Positions 35,485 through 45,895 of a stretch of 64,000 nucleotides of DNA are shown one piece after another (the first letter of the stretch is position 1; each line of letters opens with the position of its first letter). The notes below the pieces were generated by a model. It made no database searches, was not told where the DNA came from, and worked only from the letters and a program-made list of their open reading frames with translations. Position numbers and translations under genes: made by a program. The DNA lies in NCBI GenBank assembly GCA_001599595.1, contig BCHH01000001.1:4183068-4247067 (forward strand), read 5' to 3'. The DNA comes from Beverwykella pulmonaria. Taxonomy: Eukaryota > Ascomycota > Dothideomycetes > Pleosporales > Melanommataceae.

Positions 35485-37014
35485 ATGGCTTCTCCCAATC
35501 AGGTCGAGCCCGTCACGATGGCCGAAGGCGGTGCACGGGTCATCGACGACGTTACCGCTCGTCGCATTGTGCGCAAAATCGATTTCCTCATCATTCCAAT
35601 CCTGTTCATGACCTATGTCTTCAATTTCATGGACAAGACCATCCTCTCAAGTGCATCTGTTTTCGGCTTAAAACCCGACAACCACCTTGTCGGCCAGAAC
35701 TACTCGTGGGTGTCAAGTGTCTTCTACTTCGGCTACTTCTTCTGGGCGTACCCGACCACACTTCTCATCGCGCGTCTTCCGATCGCGAAGTATGTTGCTG
35801 CGAACACCTTGTTCTGGGGCGCTGTTGTGGGGCTCACGGCTGCGTGTTCGAGCTATGGAGGACTGATCACGGTGCGGTTCTTGCTGGGGGTCGCGGAGGC
35901 TACTACGACGCCGGCCCTGATGTTCATCACGAGCACGTGGTATACAAGAGATGAGATTCCAACAAGGACGGGGTTCTGGTTTGCGGGGAACTCAGTTGGG
36001 GGCCTCGTCGCCTCTCTACTAGCTTTTGGGATTGGTCATATTGATGATAACGTACATCCGTGGCGATGGATGTATATTGTTCTCGGCATTTCTACCTTTC
36101 TGTGGGCCTTCGCATTCCTCTTCTTGATGCCTGACCAAATCTCAACCGCAAAATTCCTAACGCCAGAAGAGCGTCAATGGGCCGTCGACCGCGTCGTTAT
36201 CGCAGGCACTGGCAAGACAGAAAAGACAGTTTGGCGATGGGACCAGATGCTTGAATGCCTGCTGGATCCCAAGACGTGGCTGATCTGGATCATTGCTCTC
36301 CTGTGCCAGATTCCGAACGGCGGGACGCAAAACTTTGCTAATCTCGTTATCAAGTCGTTCGGCTTCACGTCGCTCGAGTCGACGCTGATCAACATCCCTT
36401 ACTCACTAATTTCTGCCGCGTGCATCGGTGTGACGGGGTGGCTCGCGGGCCGCTTTCGATCCCTGAACTGCATTCTCGCTGCTCTTGTTGTCATACCGCC
36501 TGTTGTAGGGAGTGCGTTGATCGTGAGTCGGAATTCGATTCCGCATGGTGTCTCGCTGTTTGGATACTTTTTGATTTCGACGGGCCCTTCCGCACTCCCA
36601 CTCCTCCTGTCCCTCGTCCAGGTCAACTTCAAGGGCGTTACGAAGAAGATGACAATGACCGCGCTCATCTTCATAGCGTATTGCGCGGGAAATATCGCAG
36701 GTCCACAGCTGTTCAAGGAGAAGGAAGCACCGCATTACTGGACTGCGTTCCGCGCAATCATGATCTGCTACGCGCTGGTTATCGTCCTTGCTATCGTATT
36801 GAGGGTGTACCTGCAGTTATTAAATAAGAAGAGGGAACAAGATGAAGGGATTGTGGGGAGTTCTGGGACATCAGGGGCAGTTGGTGGAGGAAAGGTCTTG
36901 GATGCAGTGGTTGATGGGAACGGCACCGAGGCTATGAATGCGGTACAGCTCCAGCCAGAGGACTATGAAGATGTTACGGATTGGAAAACTTTTGGGTTCC
37001 GATATCGGCTTTAG
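35485..37014 (+). CDS. MFS transporter, Dal5/allantoate permease (ACS) family
   Basis: A plasma-membrane proton symporter for a small organic anion; family members carry allantoate, nicotinate, pantothenate, biotin or similar. The product is 509 aa, single exon, from the Met in MASPNQVEP, 23 codons inside a longer frame. There are twelve predicted TM segments in the usual 6+6 layout. Family signatures include RKIDFLIIPILFMTYVFNFMDKTIL in TM1, the GLxxDxHL-like loop, WVSSVFYFGYFFWAYPTTLL, RFLLGVAEATTTPALMFITSTWYTRDEIPTRTGFWF and WRWMYIVLGI. A cytosolic tail with a Gly/Ser-rich spacer ends GFRYRL, as is common in this family. The next locus (minus strand, convergent) is a dead dehydrogenase. 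Confidence 0.92.
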   Translation: MASPNQVEPVTMAEGGARVIDDVTARRIVRKIDFLIIPILFMTYVFNFMDKTILSSASVFGLKPDNHLVGQNYSWVSSVFYFGYFFWAYPTTLLIARLPIAKYVAANTLFWGAVVGLTAACSSYGGLITVRFLLGVAEATTTPALMFITSTWYTRDEIPTRTGFWFAGNSVGGLVASLLAFGIGHIDDNVHPWRWMYIVLGISTFLWAFAFLFLMPDQISTAKFLTPEERQWAVDRVVIAGTGKTEKTVWRWDQMLECLLDPKTWLIWIIALLCQIPNGGTQNFANLVIKSFGFTSLESTLINIPYSLISAACIGVTGWLAGRFRSLNCILAALVVIPPVVGSALIVSRNSIPHGVSLFGYFLISTGPSALPLLLSLVQVNFKGVTKKMTMTALIFIAYCAGNIAGPQLFKEKEAPHYWTAFRAIMICYALVIVLAIVLRVYLQLLNKKREQDEGIVGSSGTSGAVGGGKVLDAVVDGNGTEAMNAVQLQPEDYEDVTDWKTFGFRYRL

Positions 37015-37083
37015 AAGAAAGTCTACTGAGCATGAGGTGGACTAACGAAAAAGTCTTTTCTCCTCTATTTTTAAGTTAAAATT

Positions 37084-38340
37084 CTATCCCACAGAAAACT
37101 GAGGTTGTCCTAATTCGCTACTCATTATTAGAGTTTTCACATTCCTGCAGTGCCTTGCGGGGACTGGACACACACCCTTAATCTCCTTTAGGCGATAAAA
37201 CCGCCCATAATACTCCAGGGCCTCCTCAATCCTAATCATCGCCGTAGAGATGAACTCCGGATTTGCCTTTCTCGTCACAACGAAGTCCAAACAGCGCCGG
37301 TGTGAACAGTTTTGGATCTACGGGGCCTCCCTGGAACCACAAGTTCTTCGAGGTGAAGCCTGAGATAAAAAAAGAGATGTTTGGCAATATCGTGGCGCAC
37401 TGCGGAGCCCCTACAGAGTTTGGTTGCGCCATGTGCACGCCATCGGGACCATTTGTTGCACCACGATGTTTTGTTGTAACTCCAGCTGCGAGTTCAGAGA
37501 TTCCATACCAACGCAGTTGATGGACCGCATGACGCCATTCAGCTCGTAGCGTAGAATTTGCGTCACTGGGTCGGAAGAGACAAAGTTGAAGGGAATGGCG
37601 CCGATGGTAGTGGTACGCTCGAGTCTTGCAGTGATGAGTCCCACGGCTTCGGCAACAAAGACAGCTTTTATATCGCCTGGCTCGAAGCGAGAAAAGATTA
37701 ACGCAGTCGATACCGTGAACTAAATGTTAGAGACAGTTAAAGTAGTCCTGCCCGACCATGGAGGTCGGTATATGATGCATAAGTAAGATTGGGACAAGAC
37801 TAGTGTCTGGGAATGAGGCTCGAGCATACCCGGCTTTCCAGATATTATATTTCATTCCGTGGGACTAAAAAGCTCAATTTCTACTCAAATTACAGCCCAC
37901 CTAGTATGAGGGAGCCATTCCAATAGTAGCAGCCCACTTCAGGCTCCATTTCGAGGTATCCGTAGGACGTAGAGTCGGGAATAACCACGTTGTCGCCGAT
38001 GGAAAGTGACGACATAGCAGAGCCAATCTCGGAGATACAGCCAGCGCCTTGCGGGCCATGTTAAAGGGACAGTGCCCCCAGATACACCGCGGTGGGTGTG
38101 TAGGTTAGATCCGCAAAGGGCAGACATCGTGATGCGGACAACGGCATCTGTCGTGTTTCGAATCTGCGAGATTGAGATATTTTGGACAGTTATCTAGTAG
38201 AGAATAACGGAGTACACGACGCCGCGCATAGTGGCATTGCCTAGATATTTGTTGAAAAACATTTTGATGAAGAGAGGGACCGAAAGATGCGACAGTGATG
38301 ACGAGAAGTATCATCTGGTTGGATGTTGAGAGGATGTGAG
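37084..38340 (-). pseudogene. Broken formaldehyde-dehydrogenase-like zinc alcohol dehydrogenase
   Basis: The minus strand keeps most of a glutathione-independent formaldehyde-dehydrogenase-like MDR protein, in several frames. Blocks in order: ATMRGVVYS, ISQIRNTTDAVVRITMSALCGS, HTHRGVSGGTVP, CISEIGSAMSSLSIGDNVVIPD, YLEMEPEVG, FSRFEPGDIKAVF, IGAIPFNFVSSDPVTQIL, NGVMRSINCVGME, LQQNIVVQQM, FQGGPVDPKLFTP, FISTAMIRIEEALEYY, RLKEIK. Lesions: a TAG between VYSVILY and ITVQNI, a frame change after GTVP, another after RKAL, and stops after LGGL and WRNQTL. The catalytic GHEAL reads ARKAL, so the zinc-site His/Glu are gone, and the middle of the coenzyme domain is missing or unrecognisable. A TATA-like TTATATATGG lies at about 38357-38366. 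Confidence 0.75.
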
Positions 38341-39124
38341 ATCACATCACTGGCTTTTATATATGGAAGAGGTATTGGTTTGCCATTTTCCAAAGTATTT
38401 CCACATTGTGGCATCGATAGAGCCCAGAAGCCAAGAAATATGACGATCTTGTAATGCTGTCATCGAAATGGATTACTTACACCAATGTCGACATGGCAAC
38501 AAATTTGCTTGCGCGTTCCACAGCTTTCATACTGTCGTTGCAGTGCCGGGGTGCCCGGCTGAGTTTCCTGTGGTCATATACTTGTACAAACTTGAGAGCC
38601 ACTGAGCGGGATGGATCGGCCTGTTGCTGTGAAGGGATCAAGAAAATGTTGACTGTGGATGCAGATTATGAACCCAGGATTGAGCTTTAGTGGGGGGGTC
38701 GATGAAGTAACAGGAGGGGGTAAGTGAACAACTGGATTGATTGCGTTACCTCTCTATGAATTTCTTGCCCACAAATACCTCATCCCAGATTTAGCTAGCA
38801 CTCCCTATCGATGGGCTTGAAACGCTGCCACTAGCACTCAACCTTTATTCCTTAAAAGACTAATATTCTGGAAATTCGAACGGCGATGCTTCCGCCAGCT
38901 CTACCGCCGTGGTTATTTCTTGTTTTCAAAATTGTTGTATATTCACGCCACATATGTGGAACTACGTAAGTTGGTATAGACATCAGACTTTCACCCTAAA
39001 GTATTTTATTCTCTCAGTGGGCGCATTACCTGCTTTTTAAGCTCGCTTCCCATTGATAACAAAGATTATCGTGATTATTAAAAGCCCTAGAGTCTATTTG
39101 GATATCAAGATTTATCCTCCACTT
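38341..39124. other. Intergenic region, nothing recognised
   Basis: About 780 bases, including the TATA-like sequence of the dead dehydrogenase at its left end. No gene was recognised; a 78-codon plus frame at 38454-38690 has no supporting feature. Confidence 0.35.
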
Positions 39125-39891
39125 CTAAGCTGCTGGTTCGATCGGGCGATCGAATGATTTGGGCACCCTTACTCCATTCTCATTCAACTCTTCACCATCA
39201 TCGTGCCTTACTTCCACCATCTTCACCACTCCTCTACTCCCCACGAACGTTCCCTTTTGTAGCTCATCCACCTTGTCGGTCTGGATATACGACGAAGGCC
39301 CAGTTTCAGACTTCCACATCAATAGCATCTCGGCTGCTCGTTGGTTTGCTTGTTCTAGGGTCGTGAAGGTGGAATCGATGCCGAAGTCGGGACCATTGCT
39401 GTCGGTTGCAAGATCCTCTGGATCATGGATTGTGTATAAGATGCGGTAGGTCGAGATCTGCTCTCCAGACTGGCGGCGATTGAGCGCTTTTGCAACGTCT
39501 GGATTTCGCTTGCGGAGGGATTGGAACTTAATCTTGCTTCCACTCTTCAGACTGATATTGAGCTGTACCAATCCATCGATATCCGAGCTTGGATCTGTCC
39601 GAGTACCTCTCCCATGGTAGAGTACGGACCGATGATATAGTAGTCTTTATCCGCTGGATTGGATGCCTTGATGTAGTAGATGTCGTCGCTGTCTGGTTGA
39701 GACGAGCTGACTCTGAAATGCGCCGAGAGTGCAGTATCGGCTTTGCATTCTGGTTTGTGGTCTTTCCAGTCCTTCTTCTGGCAGATTCGGGAACAATATG
39801 AGCGGCTCTTACAGCTGCCGCAGCGCTGGATGGTGTTCCCGACTTCGCTCGTGGGGTGGAGGCACCGGAAGCAGTAGGCAGAGGAGGGCAT
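39125..39891 (-). CDS. MYND zinc-finger protein
   Basis: A probable protein-interaction protein. The MYND finger lies at residues 6-50: CFRC, then CGSCKSRSYCSRICQKKDW and HKPEC, with seven Cys and one His in the usual arrangement. The C-terminal 190 residues are uncharacterised (DIYYIKASNPADKDYYIIGPYSTMGE, then LNISLKSGSKIKFQSL and EQANQRAAEMLLMWKSE). The two parts lie in different frames. A 44-nt intron (39563-39606, GTACTC to TACAG) joins them in phase, giving complement(join(39125..39562,39607..39891)), 240 aa. A one-base deletion near 39595 is the alternative. The start MPSSAYC is chosen because the finger begins directly after it. Downstream is convergent intergenic sequence. Confidence 0.65.
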
Positions 39892-40109
39892 TGCGAATTG
39901 AATTACTGATCTCAAAAACAACGGCGGAAGAGAAGAAGAAGAGAGCGCTGTGTGAGGGATCAGGAGACATGACGTGTAACACATCTATAGTGTTTCCATC
40001 TGCAGCGAGAGGCATACAAACTAACCTTTTTCGTCACAACGCCAACACAATATACCTCGCTTAAACAGTTCGCAGAGGTACAGTACTGTATAAACTCTTC
40101 ATCGCTTCG

Positions 40110-41957
40110 CTACAGCTTCGCCTTCACCTTCGCCTTCATTGTTCTCAGTGCCGGGTGCACACTCCCAATCTTAGGTAGCTCCTCGCACGCAATCCTACCA
40201 TTCCTCACGAACAACCTTCTCCAATCCGTCGGATCCAGAGGTGCCTGTCTAAATCTCAGTCTTCGTTTACCTGCCTCGCCAACCGTTGCCCGCTTGTCTA
40301 GCCCGATTCCGCTCGCAGCCGCGACCTTGGCTCCCCGCTCTGCGCCAAAATTGATTGGGATGGCCTGACTGAATTCCTTCGCACTGACCTGCAGCAGCAT
40401 TTCCGTGTCGGCTTTGATGGCATCTGCGAGGACTCGGATCGAGGTCTCCGCGCAGTGATTGGTATCACGATACTGCCAATACGAGAGAAAGCGGTAGGCG
40501 TGCCCAATCATGCCGCACATGGCGCCTGCGCTGTGGAGAAAGTGGCCATTCCCAAAAGAGTCGCCCGCCGCCACTCCGTTGGTTGCGACACGAGCGTCGG
40601 TGCCGATGTGCTCGACAAGGCTGAAAGGCTTGGGACCGTAGACAATCATTGTGCGCCGGAGTTCGTGAGGCTCCATTTCGAGAATGAGAGCTGCTTGCTC
40701 GATGTAGAAGTCGTAGATCAGAATCTGATGCGCAGCGAAGTATTCTGGAGATTCTTGTTCCGTGGTCGAAGGCAGAAGACCGCGTTCAATAGGGCAGAAT
40801 GTCATGTATTCTGGTACTTCGACAATGAGCCATGCGATTCTTGGGTCGTTTTCGTGCCCGACAGCGATCTGACGGACCCAGAACTCGTTTCCATGCGCGT
40901 CAAACTCGGATGCAATACGACGGCGCAGACGGCCGTCAACCAGGACCTCAATTTGAGCAGCAAGAAAGTCGGCTTGCGCTACCTTTGGACCTTGACCGTC
41001 GCCATGGTCAACTTCCACATCCACTTGTTTGAAGCCTAGACTCTCTGCGTCGCGGCAATTGATGCCAGTGGCGATACTGAACAGCTCAGGAACGCCGAGA
41101 TCGATGAAATCGCTCCCTGGAGTGCGAATCCGAATGATTTTCCCTTTGTAGTCCATCTCTGTCACTTCTTCAATGCGGACTTGTACGCGACCACACGGTA
41201 GAGGCAGAAATCCACTTCCATCCTGAACAACACGATGCTTCGTGAAGAGACGAACTCGGGGAACACGGCCGGCCTTGATATCCAAGTCTTCAATTTGTTC
41301 GAGGTACCGACGCAGAAGACGTTGGATACTTGCTGCTTCTGACTGCCATGTCGACGGCCCATCAAGCACTGCTTTCATGTCTGTACGTATTTTGGCTGCA
41401 TCTGGAGTAGTGGGAATCTGAGGTGGCGGCACTGTGGTCACTGTGCGGTGCGGCTTTCCGTCTTTCCACCGGTCGTCAATGTACTCTACATTCAGGATTC
41501 GACCCGTGAGATGCGTTTGCTTGTCGTATCCATCAATGATGGCATCTGCGATGACATCGCGGGCGGTGGTGGAAGGGTGATAGAACGTATCCGCCAAACT
41601 GAATAACGATCCATCAATTTTCTTAGGGAGATTTTTCTTGCCATAGCGATCCAGCAACATCTGATCTAGGAGTCCGAGCTGGTGGTACAGGTCCTCGCGA
41701 ATGTTCCAGTGTACGCCGAGGATGGGATCACCACGGATTTCAACTCCAACAGCGCGCCGGCCCATGGCGAGGGCCCAGAGCATAGCCAGCATATTTGTGC
41801 CGCCGAGGCCGATGGCGAGGAACTCGGGATCCTCGACCCCAGAAAGAGAGCTGGATTGGGAGCCATGGGGAACCGCGGTGTGTTGATGACGGCGCTGGGC
41901 GAGGTACCTAATCGTGCCGTCCCCGGGGCTTCTGCTGAAGTTGCTAGACTTGGTCAT
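40110..41957 (-). CDS. Large intronless dinucleotide-binding flavoprotein-like protein
   Basis: The function is unknown. The product is 615 aa from the Met in MTKSSNF (626 from an ATG 11 codons earlier), in one exon. A Rossmann-type motif is present near residues 47-75: FLAIGLGGTNMLAMLWALAMGRRAVGVEIRG, with an acidic residue closing the second strand, as in FAD/NAD-binding oxidoreductases. A possible C-terminal FAD motif, NGVAAGDSFGNGHFLHSAG, fits the GD-containing motif of such flavoproteins. The lack of introns, the length, and the Arg/Asp-rich composition recall bacterial proteins. I believe similar proteins exist in actinobacteria but cannot verify it. Its neighbour on the right, S66 peptidase, is also intronless and bacterial in style. 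There is no signal peptide. Confidence 0.7.
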   Translation of the reverse strand: MTKSSNFSRSPGDGTIRYLAQRRHQHTAVPHGSQSSSLSGVEDPEFLAIGLGGTNMLAMLWALAMGRRAVGVEIRGDPILGVHWNIREDLYHQLGLLDQMLLDRYGKKNLPKKIDGSLFSLADTFYHPSTTARDVIADAIIDGYDKQTHLTGRILNVEYIDDRWKDGKPHRTVTTVPPPQIPTTPDAAKIRTDMKAVLDGPSTWQSEAASIQRLLRRYLEQIEDLDIKAGRVPRVRLFTKHRVVQDGSGFLPLPCGRVQVRIEEVTEMDYKGKIIRIRTPGSDFIDLGVPELFSIATGINCRDAESLGFKQVDVEVDHGDGQGPKVAQADFLAAQIEVLVDGRLRRRIASEFDAHGNEFWVRQIAVGHENDPRIAWLIVEVPEYMTFCPIERGLLPSTTEQESPEYFAAHQILIYDFYIEQAALILEMEPHELRRTMIVYGPKPFSLVEHIGTDARVATNGVAAGDSFGNGHFLHSAGAMCGMIGHAYRFLSYWQYRDTNHCAETSIRVLADAIKADTEMLLQVSAKEFSQAIPINFGAERGAKVAAASGIGLDKRATVGEAGKRRLRFRQAPLDPTDWRRLFVRNGRIACEELPKIGSVHPALRTMKAKVKAKL

Positions 41958-41990
41958 AGTGAAATCCGAGGCTATGGGATAAGTCCTCAT

Positions 41991-42969
41991 CCGCGAGTGA
42001 TTAGATTAGCTACATTCGCTCAGACTGGATTCTTCAAGCGTAATGTATTCGGAGGTATGAGGGAGCTGTGTGGCACTCCTTGGGTCAGCATGAGGTGGCC
42101 GAACCGTCTATGTATAGAAATACGAGTTGATTCCTCGCTCTTTGTCCCGGAGCAAGCGAGCCCCCACATGGGAAGTTGCTTTTGTCCGTCATAGCTTTGT
42201 GCTTGGCCGCCGTGGCAGAGCATCCAAGAGTCGTACCTTAGACACCGGAACTAGCTTGCCAGCAATACTTTAACCTCGATCTCGCATTAATTCTCTGGAT
42301 CGAGAAAGACGGCCGGTTGGACTTCGCGGATGGCGCTTTTAGATGGTGTAGGTTAAACGTAAGCGATTGGTTTCTTGTCCCGTACCCGGCAGGATTCATT
42401 GCCTGCTAACGCAAGAGGGACGACCATTTGTCTTGGGTGCCGTCCCGCATAATTCCCTTTCTGGGCTAATCATACGTAACTAGTCTGAGGATTTAACGTT
42501 GGCTGCTGTGATACAACTGATGGTGAAAGCGTTTGGCATAGAATGTGAGTGCAAGTCAATGTTTATGGGAGCTGTTCATCATCGTTAATGAATTATACTA
42601 TTGTACAACTGCGCGTTATAGTACAGAATATGCGCATGCATGACCAGATCTGCGTTAGGCTCCCGCTGACCGTCTATTTTAAGATGAAGACCACTGTCGT
42701 GATGTGACAAAGTTGGTAGAGGGATTGATGCTAATTGTATTGGTTCTACTGAGGAGCTACCGAAGAAATATCTATGTGATTGCTAAGCACGCTAGGAGCC
42801 TGCCAAGATAGTGAAAGCAAACATAGAGGCAAACTTATCATGTGACGTGTGACTCATGCATAACGGAAACTCATCATGTGACTCTCCGGCCACCAACGTC
42901 ACATTCATTCAGCGCCACTTGTACTTTCAAAGACCATCTTGTCCCCTATAAACCAGTGCAGAGCTCAAT
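41991..42969. other. Divergent promoter region of two intronless genes
   Basis: About 1 kb between the divergent flavoprotein-like and S66 genes. It has the sequence CATGTGACGTGTGACTCATGC at about 42839-42859 (TGACTCA, an AP-1/Gcn4-like site) and CATCATGTGACTC at about 42872-42884. TATAAACC at about 42949-42956 lies just upstream of the S66 start. No gene was recognised. Confidence 0.4.
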
Positions 42970-44016
42970 ATGGCAGAAGAGACGATAATACCGCGCGCTC
43001 TGAAGAAAGGAGATACCATTGCCTTGGTCTCTCCCTCGGCAAGGTTTAACGACGTCTGGCCCGCCGCCCTTTCCCGAGCACAACAACACCTAGAGAGTCT
43101 TAACTTCCGCATCAAAGTCATTTTCCACGGCCCTCTCAGTAGTAATTTTACCGAACAAGTCTACCAACGACGCAACGAATTGCACGAAGCCTTCGCAGAC
43201 GCTGATGTCAAGGCCATCATATGCACCTCGGGCGGCAACCACGCGAACGAATTGCTGCGGCACTTGGACTACAATCTCATCCGCGCGAATCCTAAGATCT
43301 TCTGCGGATACTCCGACATCACTACTCTCCACAACGCGATTTTGACGCAGGCACGGTTGCGGACCTTTTATGGTCCGACTTGCCTTCCTGAATTAGGCGC
43401 TTGGCCAAAACCGATCGAGTTCACAACTAAACATATGTTAAAAGTGCTATGTGATGCACCAGGACAGCCCGTGGGTGCATTCCCAAGATCGAAAGAGTGG
43501 GCTAAAGAGCTACCCTCATTCGTCGTGGGCGCCAACCAGGCTGCCGAAGACGCTCAGGAGCTCTCACCATCACCGCCCTGGTCATGGCTGCGTCCTGGAA
43601 AAGCAATAGGTAGAATATACGGAGGGGTACTCACATCTCTTCTCGAAACAGCGGGCACCAAGTACTGGCCGGATCTCAACGGCGCGATTCTGCTACTCGA
43701 GTCTTCCTTTGGAGCGAAGCTCAGCGATCCTGTGCCGTTGGCCAAGACTAGGAGTCAACTTGCGCAGTTGGGGAATATGGGAGTTTTTGAGCAGATTAAG
43801 GGGCTGGTGTTTGGGAGGCTGGTCGGGCAGTGTGAGGAGTTAGATAGGGATTTTGCAAAGGTTTTGTTAGATCAGTGTTTTGGGACGAGTTTTCCGATTC
43901 TAGTTAATGTTGACGTGGGGCATACGGATCCGAAGATTACGATTCCGTTGGGTTCGTTGGTGATGATGGACGAAGGCAAGGATGAGTTGGTGGGCTTGGA
44001 GTCCGGCGTGGTGTAG
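42970..44016 (+). CDS. Peptidase S66 (LD-carboxypeptidase/MccF-like)
   Basis: A serine peptidase of the LD-carboxypeptidase/microcin-C-resistance family. In bacteria these cut peptidoglycan tetrapeptides or detoxify aminoacyl-nucleotide antibiotics; fungal substrates are not established. The product is 348 aa, single exon, the usual length. The catalytic Ser is at about residue 115 in GYSDITTL, Glu at about 244 in AILLLESS, and His at about 318 in DVGHTDPK. Other marks are the N-terminal ALKKGDTIALVSPS, ICTSGGNHANELLRHLD, and GRIYGGVLTSL. There is no signal peptide, so a cytosolic detoxifying role is more likely than wall hydrolysis (inference). Confidence 0.92.
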   Translation: MAEETIIPRALKKGDTIALVSPSARFNDVWPAALSRAQQHLESLNFRIKVIFHGPLSSNFTEQVYQRRNELHEAFADADVKAIICTSGGNHANELLRHLDYNLIRANPKIFCGYSDITTLHNAILTQARLRTFYGPTCLPELGAWPKPIEFTTKHMLKVLCDAPGQPVGAFPRSKEWAKELPSFVVGANQAAEDAQELSPSPPWSWLRPGKAIGRIYGGVLTSLLETAGTKYWPDLNGAILLLESSFGAKLSDPVPLAKTRSQLAQLGNMGVFEQIKGLVFGRLVGQCEELDRDFAKVLLDQCFGTSFPILVNVDVGHTDPKITIPLGSLVMMDEGKDELVGLESGVV

Positions 44017-44924
44017 TACTTGTTGAATTACGATATGCTCGCAACTATTGTGATTCTCGAAAGTTGTGCTGTAAGCCCAGGACACAGCCAGTTACATGGA
44101 TATGCCACTGATTAATGGAGTATACTGCACCGTATCAGCTGTGCATTACATACATTAAACGAGACACAACCCACAATACATTCACACAACACATTATCAT
44201 CATATCCTCATCATGTCACGAGAGCCTATTGGCAGTTTACGATCAGGGCTTAATTAGCTATCGGAGACTGCGGATACAACTTATGCGCGATATGACTATC
44301 ATACAAAACGTTGCGTAAGGGGCCCAACCAGTGGTCATACGCGTTCAACAAGTTCTCAGTATAGTTCGTGCGTTAGGGGAGGTTAGTTAGTTGCCGAGCC
44401 CGTCGTTTGGAGGGTCTGTGTTGTAAAATACGGTTACTTGTCAAGCTCGTCGTTCGGAGGGTACTGTAGAATATAGTACCCTTGACAGTGTCACTCCCTA
44501 CTTACATGTGCTTTGCTCAATTCTGGAGCACTAAATCTCATGGAGAAAGATATATATAGAAATCAGCGGAGAGCCTACGGCTAGTTAAGGGCTAGCTGCT
44601 AAAGCTGTCCAACTATATACTGTTGTGACAGAGAAATTTCTCTAGGCGGTACGGTATAGGTAGCGAACTAAACCTAGCTGGGCACAAGTTTTTAGAGCCA
44701 CAAGTGTCCCTGGAACAACAAACTTAGACCGCATCGCAATTGACTCAGCATGCTAGCAATGCCGTTAAAGAATGACAGTATCTTCCAAACTTCCGTACTT
44801 TCATGTTTCAACGTCGCCTCAGTCAGGCGTTGTAATATGATGCATATTCGCTAGAAAGCTCGTCCTCCATGCATTGTAGAGGTAGAAGATTCCTTGACCT
44901 TGAGCAACAACAACAATCCACTAC
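44017..44924. other. Intergenic region with a short direct repeat
   Basis: Contains a diverged 46-47 bp direct repeat (about 44391-44436 and 44438-44480, sharing GTCGT-T/C-GGAGGGT). The rest is AT-rich with no recognised gene. Confidence 0.35.
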
Positions 44925-45515
44925 CTGTGATCAGAAGTACAGAAAATCCGTGAGGTCGCTACGAAAATCTTGAAGCGTATTCGGTCGTCAAATTCCTCGC
45001 ATCCCACCATCTCGATGCAGATTAGTCCACAGCTGTCACTACGGTAATTTAGTAACAGGTTGTCCTTTGCATAATTCGCGCAGGATTGCTCGGAAACTAC
45101 CAGGATCGGTTGTTGTCGCGCCCCGTCGAACATGTACCTGGAGCTCAAACATGGTGGTAGAACCAATTGTATGCTTGTGGACTGCGGCAGTCTTTCTCTA
45201 TAATTTTGCGAATAGTAGGATTGTCGTAGAATGTGGCGATGGCATCTGCAACCGCTAAAGAGAGTGGAACGATTTTCGGGATAGCTCCTGGACCGATGGA
45301 CCTGTGCCATCTTGGGAGCCCATCAAAGACCAGCAACCATTCCCATTGAACGATGCCCAGGACCAAGAAGTGACACGCCATTTAGCCGTTCGTTTTCTTT
45401 CGATCTGATCTGCAACATTGTACGTGAGTTCCTAGAATCTCTCACCATTTTAGGCCGGGGATCCTGTAAAACTGTAAGACGACCTTGAACTGTGAAGTTG
45501 GTTGATTCTCCGACC
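44925..45515 (-). pseudogene. Relic of an unknown coding sequence
   Basis: Three minus-strand frames read protein-like one after another: a start region MVGESTNFTV, then LLVFDGLPRWHRSIGPGAIP and SLAVADAIATFYDN, then a different frame with QQPILVVSEQSCANYAKDN and CGLICIEMVGCEEFDDRIRF. Frame changes occur at about 45320 and 45140 without convincing splice sites. It is probably a decayed gene of about 170-190 residues. The family is not recognised. Confidence 0.25.
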
Positions 45516-45895
45516 ATCTTGGGTACTCAGATGTGATTCTGTGTTAGTGAAGCATCGGGGAGAGGGAACGCACACAAGAAAAAGCAGAGGATTATATCAT
45601 TCCCTGAAACTCTATGTTGAAGCGGTGCATGTTCATGCTGACTATTATTGTCAACCAGTTTTTCAGGGCGGGAGACTGTATAAATATAACGGAAGGGTAT
45701 GTATGAGTACTGTTGCTAACGACCCCAGTGCATCTGCATTTACTTACGAATCTTTCACGCCTGAAAGTTTCTGTAAGTAGTATGCTATTGCAGTGCTTAC
45801 TCAACTGCTGTACTGCTCGCTCTGCTTATCGCACCGTACTAAACCTGAATACACACAAAAACCACCCAACGCTGCTTACAGTTTCTACAAATAGA

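Noticed and set aside
40455..41039. 194-codon plus-strand frame
   Set aside because: Antisense shadow of the 40110-41957 gene.
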